Origin: Streblospio benedicti
Lineage: Eukaryota; Annelida; Polychaeta; Spionida; Spionidae
DNA length: 64,000 bases
Assembly: GCA_019095985.1 (NCBI GenBank)
Contig: CM032661.1
Span: 21,271,432 to 21,335,431, forward strand
Direction: 5' to 3'
The number at the start of each line of letters is the position of its first letter. Position 1 is the first letter of the stretch. Positions 29,001-44,000 of this stretch are shown piece after piece. Below the pieces are notes generated by a model. It worked only from the letters and a program-made list of their open reading frames with translations. It did not search any database and was not told where the DNA came from. Made by a program: the position numbers and the translations under genes.

Positions 29001-32000
29001 GTATAACTATTCATCAAATGCTTTTTAGGCTCCATAGGGGAACACATAATAATTGTTTTCAAGTTATGTCTCTGTCCTTCATTATAATTTACTCATATAC
29101 ATGTAAGCTCATTGTCTTTGTTCCAATCTTCACAAGGTGCTTTGAAAACTTAAATTGATTTGACTTCAATTGTTGATTCAACATGATTGGTTCCATCAAT
29201 AATAGACTTTGTGCTGATTACTTAAAAATGGCCATTGTCATTAATTCAGATATTATTGAATTCATACTTTGATTATCCATTGGTTTTGTAATTTGCCATT
29301 GTTCAAATGGAGACAAAAGTTGATCCAGAAAAGCTCTCATTATCTCCACTAATAACTTAAATGTGTGTAGCCATAACTACTTCTGGCCAGGTTCGGAACA
29401 TGTCGGATTCATAATAAAGCCAACTAGCAGAATGCGTGTCTTATCATGCTCATCAACCACTTTTTAGTCTTAAAACAGCAATGAACAATCAAAGCCAATC
29501 AATCTCAGACGCAAATGCAAATATCTAAATCCCGACACATATATCTAACAGAGAAAGTTGTCCAACTTGTCCCGTCTGCCCCATAGCACCGTCGAGAACC
29601 CATCACAGACATCCATAATGTCCACATGTCACTTCTAATTAGCGTTCCTTCTCTTTGGAGGAGACTAGCAAACTAGAATGTCAGTGCTTTGTAAAATCAC
29701 AAATTAGCCTGATTACTACATGTGTGCAGGAATTTATGAAGTAAGTCATCTTCAAAGAAAAACTTAGCAGTTCAAATTTCATAAGTAACTAGAAGATAAT
29801 GTGACATCTATTGATTTCACTGAAAATGTTTGAACTAAAATCACATTGAGTAGATGCGGTTTGTGTTTTTATATTAATTGCCTGGTGAAAGGTGATGAGT
29901 ACCAGGATACTAACAGCAAGTGTTGATCTAAAGTACAGAAGGCATCTGCTGGCGTTGATGAAGTAAAAAACTCAGCAAGACGAGGCACTGATTAGAACAG
30001 AGATAACGGTTTCCTCCCAACTATGTGGTGGCCACCATAATCTGAAGACACTGAAGTTTGCAAAAGTCCAGAAAGTGCCAAATCTAATTATTTCCGCCTC
30101 ATAGTAAGAGGACTGCTGATGAGATGCAATTGAAACGGTCTATTAATAACTTGAAAGGCAAAAAACATTCATAGGTTTTCACAGATTGTTTTTCAAAGGT
30201 AACAATTGGCCTTCGTTGATATGCTTCAAGAGGTTGCAATTATATGGTTGAATTAAGCCAGTGTTTTTCATTGTAATAGGTAATGCGTATATGTTTGATA
30301 AGATTTCCAGTACTTTTATACATACATTTGATAGTAGATTTTCACCACACATTAGCATTGGAGCATTGCTTAAAGATTCTGATGTAGGTAAAATTAATGT
30401 TCACAAAACACTGCGTAACCCATGCAAAAATATAACGTGATATCGCACTTTGTTTCACACCAAATTCATTTTCTAATTTAAGTGAATTGACATGTATATT
30501 TTGTGTAACTTAAAACTCTCATAAGTCTTGATAAAAGCTAATGGTGGTATTTGTTTAAGTTTTTCAAATAGCCACTTTTAAAAGACGTTACTCTATTCCT
30601 GGTGAACAATTTGTCTGGCCTTGGAATGGTCAATCTTGGACGCAATACAAAGCAACTTAATCTATTTTCTTTTAATTCACATTAAATAGGTCGAACCAGT
30701 GAATATGAAAATGCCACTAACAAAAGGACGGAAAAGTGATTATTTTTCGTCTTTGGAAAGCACTGGTCTACAAAAAGCCTCAAGCTTCATATCATTGCTC
30801 TCGAACAAACACAAGTTTTTTCCCTAGGTGGATAGTTGAATATTTGTATTAAAACCGGCTATCATGCCATATGACTTAATGAGGGCCTAGCTAGACTTAT
30901 TTGCCATTGTATACCCCGATCAACGCTTAATTTAATGAAATGCATTAAGGCTTTGAGGGATGAATAAATTTCTATGGCTGTGGCCAAAATTGCCTATAGT
31001 CTCTGAAAAAGTGCCAACGTTTGTGGTGTTAATAGCCTTGACATTGTATTAATTTTCAATGCGAAATAGTAGCGACATCGAATCAGTGCTAAGACTTCTG
31101 TAATTGAAATTTAATTAGTCAAATCTGGGATGTTGAAGGAATAAGACGCAGTTAGGAAAGATTCACTCGGAATAGTGTGTTACATGTGAATGGGTAGGAT
31201 ATGCTCCTCAGCTAATATAGACGTAACACAGGTAGGATTACCGAAGATGATATATGATTATAGGATGCACTTTATGATTAGTATTCAGGCGCCTGTGGCT
31301 TGTAATATAATGTGTTAAGACAAATGCACATTAGCTAACATCTCACAAGTTTAGCCTTGAGACATTCTCCTCGAGCGGGAGGTCAATGGTCAGGTGGACG
31401 CACGCTTTGATCACTTGTCAATTGTCGTCTGCCAGCCTCATTATGAATCATTGGCTTATTTTGTTATGAGGCACACACTTTCATCTTTGTTGTAATCATA
31501 CATTTCATGCATATGTAACGTAGGCATCATATTGATAGATCTGTCTAAACGATGCCGCCACGATTGACACTTGTCCAGTGATGTCTTCTTGCTGGTGCCA
31601 ATTTGTTTAACAAATTAGGTAAAATATTGAATATATGAAATAGATTTGAGAACGGTATGGACATAATAGAGATTCATGAGACCATCTGCTTCATTATTAT
31701 AGCCTTTAATTGTTGGTGTATTGATCAACCTCTACAACCCCGTGAACATTATTTGTGACAAATACGGTCATGTTCATTATTATAGCCTTAAATTGTTAGT
31801 ACATTGATCACCTCTGCAACCTCATGAACATTAGTGACAAAATATGGTCATAACAAGCGGATATTATATCTGGTATGAAAATGATCAGTCTCATTTAAAA
31901 TGACTACATAACAAAATAAAATGTGTGATGTCTAACTCATGTGAATTGAAATCATACTTTATAAATATCTAAGTCTAATATTGTTAGATAAGCTTTTGAA

Positions 32001-35000
32001 CATTTCCTTTCAGGTTCAAGTGTAGCATGTTAATGAAACCCTTGTTTATCTGTATAATTGTAAGCATAAACCCTGTGTATATGTGTATACTTATTAGGCT
32101 TTATGTTGATGTATACAATATTTCATACAGTAGAATCTGCTAACATTTTACCACCCCTTTCAGTTTCAGTTATGATTTTTTTTTTGACAAACCTCGGGAA
32201 TTTAGCAATTCGCTTTTTTGATTTTTGGTTTATTATTTGCCTGGTTCTGCATGTTGTAGATGAACCTCTGAGTGGTGAAGATGATTTAAATGATGGAGAG
32301 GTTAAGGCGGAAGACTTTGATTCTGTCAACTCGTCAAGCACAGAGCCGCCATCTACTGAGAGCAAAGGTAACCATCACACCACATGGTGAACACCCAGAC
32401 GTTCTATTCACCAGCATATAGTTTTTTTTTGCATGTTAATCACGCTTTTACATCCTCGTCTGCTTTCATTGTTGTCAAGAACAAATATTAATTTAGTGAA
32501 CTGTTAACACTTTAACAGAAGAAAAAGCATTATTGAATTTTTGCCGAATAAAATTACTGTCTTATTTCAATGAACCAACAAATGCACCTCTTTTTATTTC
32601 AGAAGCATTCATCATCAAGATTTTGATAACTGTCATCACTTTAGTATTTACTAAAAAATCATAGGTTGTGATGCAATTTATTCAGATAGTCATTCGTTAC
32701 TCTAAAAAAAATGAATATATTATAGCTAATCAAAATAAAATTCACTTTCATGTACATCTTTTTATAATAAAACAATGATTGAAATAATGGCATAAATTTT
32801 GTATTTTCTTGCTACCTATAGCCAATACCTGTAATATGTAATGATAATTTGATTCATTTATCTCCATGGAATTATTCTTAGCCAAAATAGTAAGTTATAA
32901 CATACATGTAACTCTTTTTCGGAAAGTACAAATATATCATTCATTCAAATTTGTGATTCTATTTGATTTCCAAGAATAATGCAATCTAAAATCTATGTTT
33001 CATTACATTAGGAAATCGTAATATTATATTATTAATTCATGATACTTGAATATACATGTTTCATTATTAAAGATTTCTACCCTTTATATTGTAATGTAAA
33101 AAACTATCAATAATGCATGAAAACAAAGCATGATAATACACTATAAGTCACAACTGAATGTCAAAACAGTACATTCTTCTATTTATTGAATGCAAGCATT
33201 TCACATTCTGCTTAATTATGTTTTTGAAAATCAAACGAGTGAAATACTTCCATGTTTGGATTCCCAAAAGGCACGACATGAGAAAAAGATGTGATTATTT
33301 CGAATGCTTTGTTTGTTGCATTGTTCAGAGGCTAAAGCAGAAAATGTGCTGATATTGAAGTAACACCTTGAGGCCAGATTAAGAAATTCATTGTTATTAA
33401 CGCTGAAAATGACTGTTATGAAAAGACATATAATGCATGTAACTAGAATGCATGTGGGGGTATATATCTTCAAAAATTTCTTGTCGGACATGTTTGCTTA
33501 ATCCGAATAAAAATGATTTTTTTTATTTTTGTTCTTTTTCATAATGTGAAAGGAAACTTTTGTGTGAGTTGCCATGAGTGATCTGAATTCTCTTTTTGCT
33601 GATTAGGAATTAAAGCATTTTGTAAATGGCACCACATGACAGCAAAAATGTCACCTTTGACAATGATATTTGAACGCTGAGAAATGAAATGCGAATCAAC
33701 TTCGTTAAATGTGAAAAACATTCAATATTTTTTTGTTTTCTTAACAGTTATTAAAAAGAATGAAGATGAACTTGATAATCAACCTAATATGCAAGCAGAC
33801 ATTAATCTTTATTATTAAGCAACATGATCATGAAAATTAATAATAGTCGCTTTTGACATGATCAAGTGTTTCTGATGGTGTAGCGTTAAGTTTCTAATTT
33901 AGAATTTCTATGGGAACAGATGAAAACAATAGCGCTAGACATTTTTTAATTCCAACGCAAGTTTTTTTACATGGTAACCCTTTTATTATAAAGCTTTTTC
34001 AATCTGTATATCTGTGAACCACTTTTGTTGAGAAAGATTTTAAACATTTTCTAACTGATGCGATTTTATCAGAACTTATTATAAATGTATATTTGAAATT
34101 ATTATAGATTAACATTGCAAAATTGAAATAGATTGGTCATTGATAGCATTTTTGTAAAGATGATAAATGAAAATATGATACTAATGTTTACAAAAGCAGT
34201 ATGGTATTGCAATGAATGCTTCTTGCTATAAATAATGATCATTATTACTTATATTGGCAGTTTTGTTATTCAATTGCATTGAAATTAGACAGGATATGAC
34301 ATACTAAATCTTGTTTTCTACTCCTAATAATGCGATTGAATATACATTTTTTGTCAAAGCTATTAGCTTTTATTATTTAAGTTGATTAGGTTATTAGCAT
34401 TATTTGATGATTCAGCCATGTGTTATTGACACATTTCACACATTATCATTGTTTTAATAAATGACTATTACACTGTACAACCCACACAGCTGTAAAAGTT
34501 AATAAGCAATAGTTTGTCATGCTTATTGATAATTGTTAACATTAGACAGGAATCAGTCGTTTATATGTTTTTATTGAAGTTGAAATCCCAATGAAACATT
34601 AGAAACTTACTTCCATTGGGGAAAATTCGTTATTTATTTGTAAATTTATAAAATCTGTGAAGATCTATTTATCTACATGTGTACGTAATGTATGCTACAA
34701 ATAATCCTTTCACACACGAAAAAAAATGAGGAGCATACTTACCTGGGTAGTGTCAAAGTCCTTGAGTGTTTCCTCCAGCTAAAATTGAAAACAACGTTTG
34801 AAAATAAAACTTGCAATGACAATCATCTTTGAACCAGACCATCGATCCTCTGAAATCATTTTTGAACCATGTAGTGACATCAATTTGCTATTCGTCTGAT
34901 TTGCGTTTATAGTGAATAATGCAAAGAAAATTAAAACAAATAAACATATAAGATGTATGAGTGTACAATGCTGGAATAAGCATAAAATTATAAAATTTCA

Positions 35001-38000
35001 CTTCCTATGAAAGTTATGTAAATGTCTTTGGAAAACAACATGCCTAGCACCAAAGACATCATTGAAAATATTTTGTGTATCGTGCAGCCCATTTCTTCAA
35101 CATAATGAGGTGATGACTATAGTTTCGGTAACAGTAGCAGTTTCTCAAAAGACAAGTACCATGCGTTTGTTGCAGACGGCATGCAGATCAAGCCTCCATC
35201 ATTGACGTCTGCTAATGGTGAGCAAGTTCATGGCTGTCCCTACTGCACATACAGCAGTGTGAGTGAAGCGCGTATCCAGGCGCACATCGCGGCACAGCAC
35301 GGGGGCGCCACCTCATCATCAGCACTAGCATCGTCCTCTTCCTCCCAGCACCAGCAGAAGACCACACTGCTTGGCTGCCCACTCTGTAGCGAGAGATTTC
35401 CTGATCTTGGCACCATTGAAACTCATATAAAACAGGTTTGTTTTATTGGATGAAGTTAGGGATGATGTATATCTTTTTTCACCTCATGTGATAATTTAGC
35501 TCGCGCAAAAAAATCTTGGGCCCACAAAAAAAAGTGGAATATCAGAAAGTTGACCGAACCCCCCCTCCAACCTAAGTGGAACACTGTTTCACTTCTGCGG
35601 AGCATGATCCAAAAGATGAGTTTATGTGTTTGTCAGATTGTGTTTTGTTAATGCCATTTGCTGATTGTAATTGTGAAAAAGATCTATTATCAAAAGGTCT
35701 TTATTACTGGATTTTTTGCTGGATTTTCAGTGCTAATAGATGCCAATGTAAAACATTTGTTAGATGATGCTCAATCTTAGGGGCTAATCATAGCTATAAT
35801 AATTGGATAATACCAGATAGCTTTTCAACAACTTGCAGATGAATGATACTTTTTTTCTACTTTGTAATTTCTAAAATATTGACATTTTTGCAAACTTCAA
35901 TGCAGAAAACTGAGATTTGAGATGTTCCAATCATTGGCAGTATCACATTAAGGCGAATTAGCTGTTTTTTTATATGTTATTTTTTCCCAATCAGAATCTC
36001 TAGTTCTCCTGATACTGATCATGTTTCTTGACATTACAGGAGCATAAAACAAATAACATCCAAAAAGTCATGCTGTTGGTGGAGCCAGTTGAGACAACGT
36101 CTCCAGCACCCCAGCCCTCCCCAAGAGTGCCCAAGCCCCAGTCCCCGCTAGATGACACAATCGACCCCATGATAGAGATGAGGGAAACAGAGGTTCTGAA
36201 GAAGGCAGAGGAAGGTATGTATTTCTCTACTAACATTTTAGATATTTAGTCATTGAAAATTGTGTAAATTAATGTGCAATGTTAATGTGATTTGTTCAAT
36301 GCCAAAAATCAAAAAAGGAATATTAGATTGGCTGTAATATTCTTGTTTAAATAGGAATGTCAGTAGGTATTGTCTTCGATATTCAAGCGTTGATAATATT
36401 TGTTAGAAAAAAAGATAATTTTATAGATTTTCTAGGGTCAAAAGAAAAAGATTATATGAAGTAATTTCAGTCTGTAAGCGCTGATATTTATGATATAATT
36501 ACTTGGCCAAAGTAGGTCGGTCCTGTTTGTATAATATTAGGAGAAATCATAATTATGCTGAATGACGAAGCTTTTCATTTGAATAATGGACAAAAACTAT
36601 TTTGATTCAGCTGATAGAAGTCGTATGTTTGGCTATCAACTTATCTTATTTACCTCCTGAGAACTCCCTTTTGTGTATTGAGAGATCTTTCTAAAACAAG
36701 CCGTATATTCTAATGACAAGTTTTAGGTTCTTTGCAAAACAATTAATTGAATGTAAAAAGAAAGGACTGAATTAGGATAGATTGTAAAGAAAGACCAGTA
36801 GTAGATTTATTGTTAAGGCCAACAGCAATCTGAAACCTTGTGTTAGATGTCTAATGAAGTGTGATTAGCTTACCCTCTGAAACGAAAGCCTTCAACCTAC
36901 ATTAACAGTAATGAGATAATATCATAAAACATAACAGAAATATTTTAATTTATAATATCAAAATATGTGAAAAAAGCCCAGAGTAATTCATTAGACATTT
37001 TGCAATAGTAGATCATGAATTAGGTTTTTATCGCATTTATTTCGAATTGATTTTTCATTTGAGAGGTTAAATGAAAGTTCAATTCTTTATTAGATTTCGT
37101 ATTATTTTCCCATTAAATTGGTTGTGTAATATGCTACTCACCCAGACACTTATTGCCCAGCAAACTCTATTACCCAGTTAAATGAACAAAGTGAGGTGAT
37201 AACTATCATATTTGGATTTAAACCTTTGACATGATTTTTGTAATAATCTGTTAGGTAATTACATGTAATTTCAAGCCTCTCACCCTATTGTCTATACAAC
37301 GCTTTGTAATCACCAAAAACACTGATTAAATTAAACCAAAGAAATTAGGGTTTCTAAAGAAATTACAGAAATATGATAAGGTTGATTTTAAGGTTGATTT
37401 TTATTTGAGTACCAGCTCATGATATCATTTACACTAAGGATGTTTTGACTATTAAAATGTCTGCTTTGAAAAAATGAACAATAGCCACAGAAAATTAGTC
37501 TAAAACATTAATCGTGTGTTTTCGTTGTCACTGTGAGGTGTAACTTAACCGTCTGCCATTACTTAATAACTACATAAGAATGAGCTGAGATTAAAGTGTT
37601 CCATTGTGTGTTTTGCAGCATCCATGGATGGTGTGATATGGCCAGATGAGGCATCAGACTTGGAGCTTCGCTGTCAGACGTGCCCCATGTCATTCAACAA
37701 CATTGACCAGCTATATGCGCACCAAAATGAGCTGGGCCATCTTGAGCTGAAGCAGACACCCCGAGGGCCAGGATACCTCTGCTGGAAGAAAGGCTGCAAT
37801 CAGTACTTCCAGACAGCCACCTCACTGCAAAACCACTTCAAGGAAATCCATGCCAAGCATGTGTCTATCTCCGAGCGCCATGTTTACAAGTACCGCTGCA
37901 AGGATTGCAGTCTGGCTTTCAAAACCATGGAAAAACTCGATGCTCACAGAGTATACCATTATATAAGATCACTGACAAAATGTCATATGTGTAATCGCAC

Positions 38001-41000
38001 ATTTCGCAGCGTTGCAGCTATGAGAAAGCATGTGGAGGGCACTCATGGAGACTACATGACACCAGCAGAAATAGAAGAGTACAAGAGCAAACTTGCCAGA
38101 GCATTCCAATACCAGCTGATACCTTCAACTAGTCCTAATATGGAACCCCTGGCAGGATTGCCACAAATACCAGGACTTACGCCAGCAATGCCAGTAAACC
38201 AAGCTGAGAAGGCTACACAGGATAGCAATGTTGCAAAAAACAATAATGAGAATGAGAGTTCAAAAATGGATACACAAGATTCATATGAAATGACCGGTGA
38301 TATGAATGAAGAAGAAACAAAAGAACAAAGATACCTGGATGACTTGATTAATAAAGATGCAATTGAAAAGAATAGTTATATGGATCCCAACTGCAAGTAT
38401 AGATGCCATAGATGTAAAGTTGCTTTTCCATCACAAAAGATTTTGCAAGCTCATAATAAAACCCTGATGCACCGTAAAGGAGATAAAGTTTGTTCACCAC
38501 CAGGTGAAAAATTCAGTGACCCCAGCAGACCATTCAAGTGTGACGTTTGCAAAGAATCCTTTACTCAGAAGAATATCCTACTGGTTCACTATAACTCTGT
38601 GTCACACCTTCATAAACTCAAGCAACAAAATGGAGAAGATTGTAGTGATATCAACATGAAAGAAGAGAAAGGAAATGTATCGAGGTCAGTAGACACGAAC
38701 TTGTCTGCAACACCAAAGGCATCTACACCAAGTTGTAATACTGCCCCCAAAATGTCAACTCCTACAAGTTCTTCGATCTCAAGTCCATCACCCAGCACTG
38801 CTGGAGCAAATGATGACAATAAACCAAAGCCATACAAGTGTAACCTCTGTAAAGTTGCTTACAATCAGGCATCCACATTAGAGATTCATATGAGGTCCGT
38901 TTTGCACCAGACCAAAATTGGCAAGATCTCAGAAATGGCTATGAATGGAGAATTGGATATGAACAAGCCATTGATTGAACCAATACCGGAAACAGACATG
39001 CAGCAGGCACTCATGCAGCACCACCAGCTGATGGCAGCCATGCAAGCAGGCTTACTTCCCATGAATCCATATATGTTTGGAATGTCATCAGGTCCCATGA
39101 ACCCTTTATATGGACCTCCTATGTCTTTGGCAACATCTTTGCCAATGATGTCGTCTGTCACAACCACAAAGTCAAGCAGGTCCATGAATTCCAGCATTAT
39201 ATCTACCACACCATCGAAGACGGCACTAGTAGATTCACTAAGTACTCCTTCAAGTGCATCTGCAACGCCAAAGTCTGCCACACCAGCACCTTCCGAAGAG
39301 TTGAAGACTGTGAAAGAAGATGGACAGACAATGTTCATGTGTGGCAAGTGCAACAATTTCTACCCATCGCAGGAAGAGCTCGTCCTTCATCAGCAAATGT
39401 ATTGCTTCACCTCACTCAAGTTCAAACCTCATGTGCAGAGAAATTTACTGGAAAACATAGGTTTTGAATGTGTGATGCAGTTCAATGAAGACCAGCAAAA
39501 AGGAAAGAAAGGGGATAAAAATGGTGCAATCAATGGTGAGAAGACCACTTTAACAAATGGTAATCCAGGACACGAAGATGCAAATGGTCGTCAAGAGAAC
39601 TCCACTCACCCTGGCAATCCAGAAAATAATACCGAAAACAATGAAAGCACTCTATGCAAGAAAAAAGTGTCAATGCCTGAAATGGAAAAATGCCCTTGCA
39701 AAACATGTGGTAAGGAATTCTCTAGTGTGTGGGTGCTGAAAGCGCACCAAGAAGAGGTCCACAAAGAACTAGTCCCAATTAAGGTTGTTGAACAATTTGG
39801 CCAGCAGTTTAGAGAAGAATTTGAGAAAAAGTATCAAGCTCCAGAAGTGTCTGTTGCAGAAACACCTGCCCCTACACCTGTAAAAGAAGAGAAGGAAGTG
39901 AAGAAAGAAATTCCACCACACACTCCTGTGTCATCTGCCGAAGAAGCCATAATGAATAGTATGGCAGCAGAGTATGCTAATGCTCAACTAGCACAGCAGA
40001 TGATGCAATTTGGTCCAATGTTTGGTCTTATGCCAGGGATGATGCCTGGCATGCCTCCTCTTCCTGGATTGTCCATGTCCATGAATATGATGCCTCACTT
40101 GGGTATGATGATGGCTCAACCAGATTTGCTCGCTATGGGTCTGCCAGGAATGCCAGGTGTGGATCCCTCTGCTATACCAAACTTAATGACCTCACCACAG
40201 GTTCCTCCAGTGCAGCAAGCTCCTCTGCAGCAAGCACAAAGTTCAGCAGCTGCTGCAGCAGCGGCAGTGACAGCATCAGCAATGGGTGTGAACCAAGCAA
40301 AGAGGCCTAGAACTAGAATAAATGATGATCAACTCAAAATACTTAGAGCCCACTTTGATATCAACAACTCTCCAAGTGAAGAGCAAATTTTCAAGATGTC
40401 CGAGCAATCCGGTCTACCTGCAAAGGTGATTAAGCATTGGTTCAGAAATACACTTTTTAAAGAGAGGCAGAGAAATAAAGATTCTCCTTATAATTTTAAC
40501 AACCCACCTGTTGTTCCCTTTAATGCTGAAGAATATGAGAAAACTGGCAAAGTGGAGCCAAATTTACAAGAAACGGATGATAAGATTAGCGCAGAAGAAG
40601 TTGCGACACAGGAAGCAGTGAAGGCTGCGGTGCTTGCACAACAGCAACATCTAAGGGACCCAGAGAGCAACAATCCCAGTCCGAACCCCTCATCAACTTC
40701 AAGACCTAACAGTACAAATGAAACGAACCAACCTAAAAGTGAGGCAACAAAGAAAGATGAAACAAAAGATGAATATAGTAGTAAAGAAGAAAAAGATGAT
40801 AGAGATGATCAAGAATCCATTGCGTCATCAGTGGGTGATAGCTTCTTCAGCTCTGCTCCCTCTACACCAGCTCCCCAGAATGCTGTCAATCCTCTGAGTT
40901 TACCTCCAGGAATGTTGGGCCATGGAATGGGCATCCCTCCAGCTAATATGGTTGCTGCTTCACATGCTGACATCACAGCAGCTTTGGCAAGAGCATATAA

Positions 41001-44000
41001 CACACCCGAACCAAAGATGTCCCATAATTTGATGACTTCAACACCAATGTCTATGGAACAACAGCATATGCACAATTCAAGCAACTATAGCATGAATTCT
41101 ACTCCATGCACCACTCCAAACTCGACACCAAATAATTCTCATCTTGGAAAAAGAGCCAATAGGACAAGGTTCACTGACTATCAGCTCAAAGTCCTCCAGG
41201 AGTATTTTGATCAAAATGCTTATCCCAAAGATGATGACCTTGATCAGCTATCTAAAATGTTGAATCTGAGCCCCAGAGTGATTGTCGTTTGGTTTCAAAA
41301 TGCAAGACAAAAAGCAAGAAAGAACTATGAAAACAACCCACCACAAGGACTTCAGGATGAAGAGGCAAGGTTCAATAGAACACCAGGCCTTAACTATCAA
41401 TGTAAGCGATGTCTTACAGTGTTCCAAAGATACTATGAATTGATTCGTCATCAGAAGACTCAGTGTTATAAAGATGAATCCAACCATCCGTCATTAAGTA
41501 GCAATTTGGATGATTCTAATTCAAGCGGCTACACTACTCCAGGACCTGGCGATTCAAGATCCGATTTGAAAATTGCTGAACTAAAAGCACAAGAACTGAA
41601 AACTCCTGAAACAAAGATAGACTACGGAAGGCAAGATATTCCAGAAGCTAGTAAAGAACCATCTAAGCCAATAGTAATAAAGCCAGAACCAAGTGAAAGT
41701 GAAAAGGGAACTGGGGATGTGAGTGAAAAGAAACCTTCAAAAGAGACTGAGTACAAATGTGAAAAATGCCCAGCAATATTTCCACGATTTGACCTTTGGA
41801 AGGAGCACCAAACGATACATCTGATGAATCCAAGTCTCTTTTCTTCACCATTTGCTTCTGAAAGTGCATTTGCCATGCTTCAAAATGTGGCAGCTCATCA
41901 GCAGAGCTTGGACCAGGGTAACTTCATGAATTCGTTGCAAGAGCAGTTCCGGGAGCCGCCCCCTCACAGCATGGCATCGACAGCCGGACGCGACATGAAG
42001 CAGGACGACTCCTGTGACAGCTTTGCCTCCTCATCAGGTACAATCAGTTGCTAATGTGTCTTTTTGATAACAATGTTGAAAATCATGATGTGTGATAAAA
42101 ATCTCTGAACATTAACCATGACTTTCAGAAAAAAACAGTAGATATCTAAATGATGATTAAAACGTTTTAAGAAACATTAGCAGCATATTTAACTTTTGAG
42201 CACAGATTAGAAATTTAGATATTAGGAAATAATATCAGGTTTTATTTGATTTATGTTTCAGTTTGGCTTTAATGTATTTATTGGGTGATTCCAGGTCTAC
42301 CTTGGGGAATGAGTCCAAGTGGGAATGGAAGCTTTAAAAGAAAGGCAATGGAAGAGGAAATAGTGACCATGGATGCACAAGGCCAGAAAAGAATGAGGAC
42401 GACAATTTTGCCCGAGCAACTAGACTTTCTATACCAGCAGTATCAAGTGGATTGCAACCCAAGCCGCAAACAGTTGGAGCACATCTCCGACACAGTGGGC
42501 CTCAAGAAGAGAGTCGTCCAAGTGTGGTTCCAAAACACGCGAGCCCGAGAGCGTAAAGGTCAGTACCGAGCACACATGCAAATCATACACAAGCGCTGCC
42601 CAATTTGCCGTGCTTTGTTCAGAGCCAAGTCTGCTCTTGAATCTCATTTGGCATCTAAGCACCCTGAGCGAATGGCAAAGGGAGACATTGATATCGATGC
42701 ACTGCCTGACGAGCCTCTCGATGCACTTTACCCACCAGGGACCTCTGACTCACCTGGCCCCACCACCAGCAATACCCCTCCAGTGCCAAGTCTTGATATG
42801 GCCCGTCTGCTGAACAATCCCTATAATATGCCTGGACCGTTCATGCCCATGGTACCTCCTCCCATGGTTTCTACAGCTTCAACTTCTGATCCCATGCATA
42901 TGAACATGAAAAAGCTCTATGAAGACTCAATGAAAAAGTACTTTGATGACGTTGGATCTCCTTCAGCATTAGGTAAAGAGGGGCAAATTCGTATGAGTGC
43001 CAAGTCACCGGGTGCTGCATCATCTGCATCTGCTCCTCATAGTGGTGGCAGTGGCCACGGTGAAGAGGAAACTCCATTGGACCTGAGTAAGCCTCTAAAG
43101 CCAGATGGTGATCCACTCAATATGTCACTTGAGAGTCATCACAGTGAAATGATGAGGAGAATGAGCATGGATGATTCCATTTCTGAAACCATGTCTGAGT
43201 CAACAGATGGCCATGATGACCAGAGCTTCATGGACAGCAATCCATCAAGCCCCAACAATAAATCAGGGTTACACCACGGTACACCTGGTTCTATGGGTCA
43301 CAAGCGCTACAGGACGCAGATGTCCAGTCTGCAGATAAAGGTGATGAAGGCGATGTTCATCGACTACAAGACTCCCACAATGGCAGAATGCGAGCTTCTA
43401 GGGCGGGAAATTGGACTGGCTAAGCGGGTAGTGCAAGTGTGGTTTCAAAATGCAAGGGCCAAGGAAAAGAAAGCCAAGTTGAATTATGCCAGCACATTTG
43501 GAGCAGAAGTCGAATTTCACAGGACGCCAGAAGAGTGCAAAGTGTGTAACTTCAAGTACTCGCACAAGTATACAATCCAAGATCACATCTTCACCAAGAA
43601 CCACATTGCGCGGATGCGGGCATCACTAATGGCACAGGGCGACACGGGGACTGAGAGTTCATACCCTGACTTCAAAGACCCAGTTATTGTGAGACCATGT
43701 CAGCCTGGCGGTGGTGATGGTGGTGTAGACGGTGGAGCCCAGAAGCCTGCTACCTCGACGGCTGGGGGATGGGAGCAGCCTGGAAGCGGCAGCGCCGAGC
43801 CATCCCTAGTGAGCCACCCGCACCTGGCCCAACTCCATGCCATGGGCATGCAGGCCCGCTCCTCCGCCACAGCCAATGGTGAGTTTGTCAGCTTTATCTG
43901 CATGATACCTTTCGGATGAATGTTGCTACTTCCATTCCCTACTTCCTTATATCGCAGTGATTCTTCTGCAGTTTGCTGTCGTTGTCTTTGCTTCTCTATC

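Larger units (their letters stand above)
7109..32259 (+). other. ZFHX intron 2, 25 kb, regulatory-looking, no gene seen
   Basis: It runs from a GTGAGT donor to the TGTTGTAG acceptor at 32259. Short open frames exist (the longest about 120 codons) but show no family motif, splice context or codon character, so I call none. The sequence alternates between AT-rich stretches (7.1-10.7 kb, 28-32 kb) and higher-complexity blocks with many TAATTA, ATTAGC, TGACAG and AGATAA words (about 10.8-27 kb). I recognise no transposon here, in contrast to 50-62 kb. Sub-features worth naming are given separately. Confidence 0.85.

Noticed and set aside
34736-34747. Match to the first 12 nt of U1 snRNA (ATACTTACCTGG) on the + strand
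   Set aside because: Similarity stops there; it is just the complement of a perfect splice donor.
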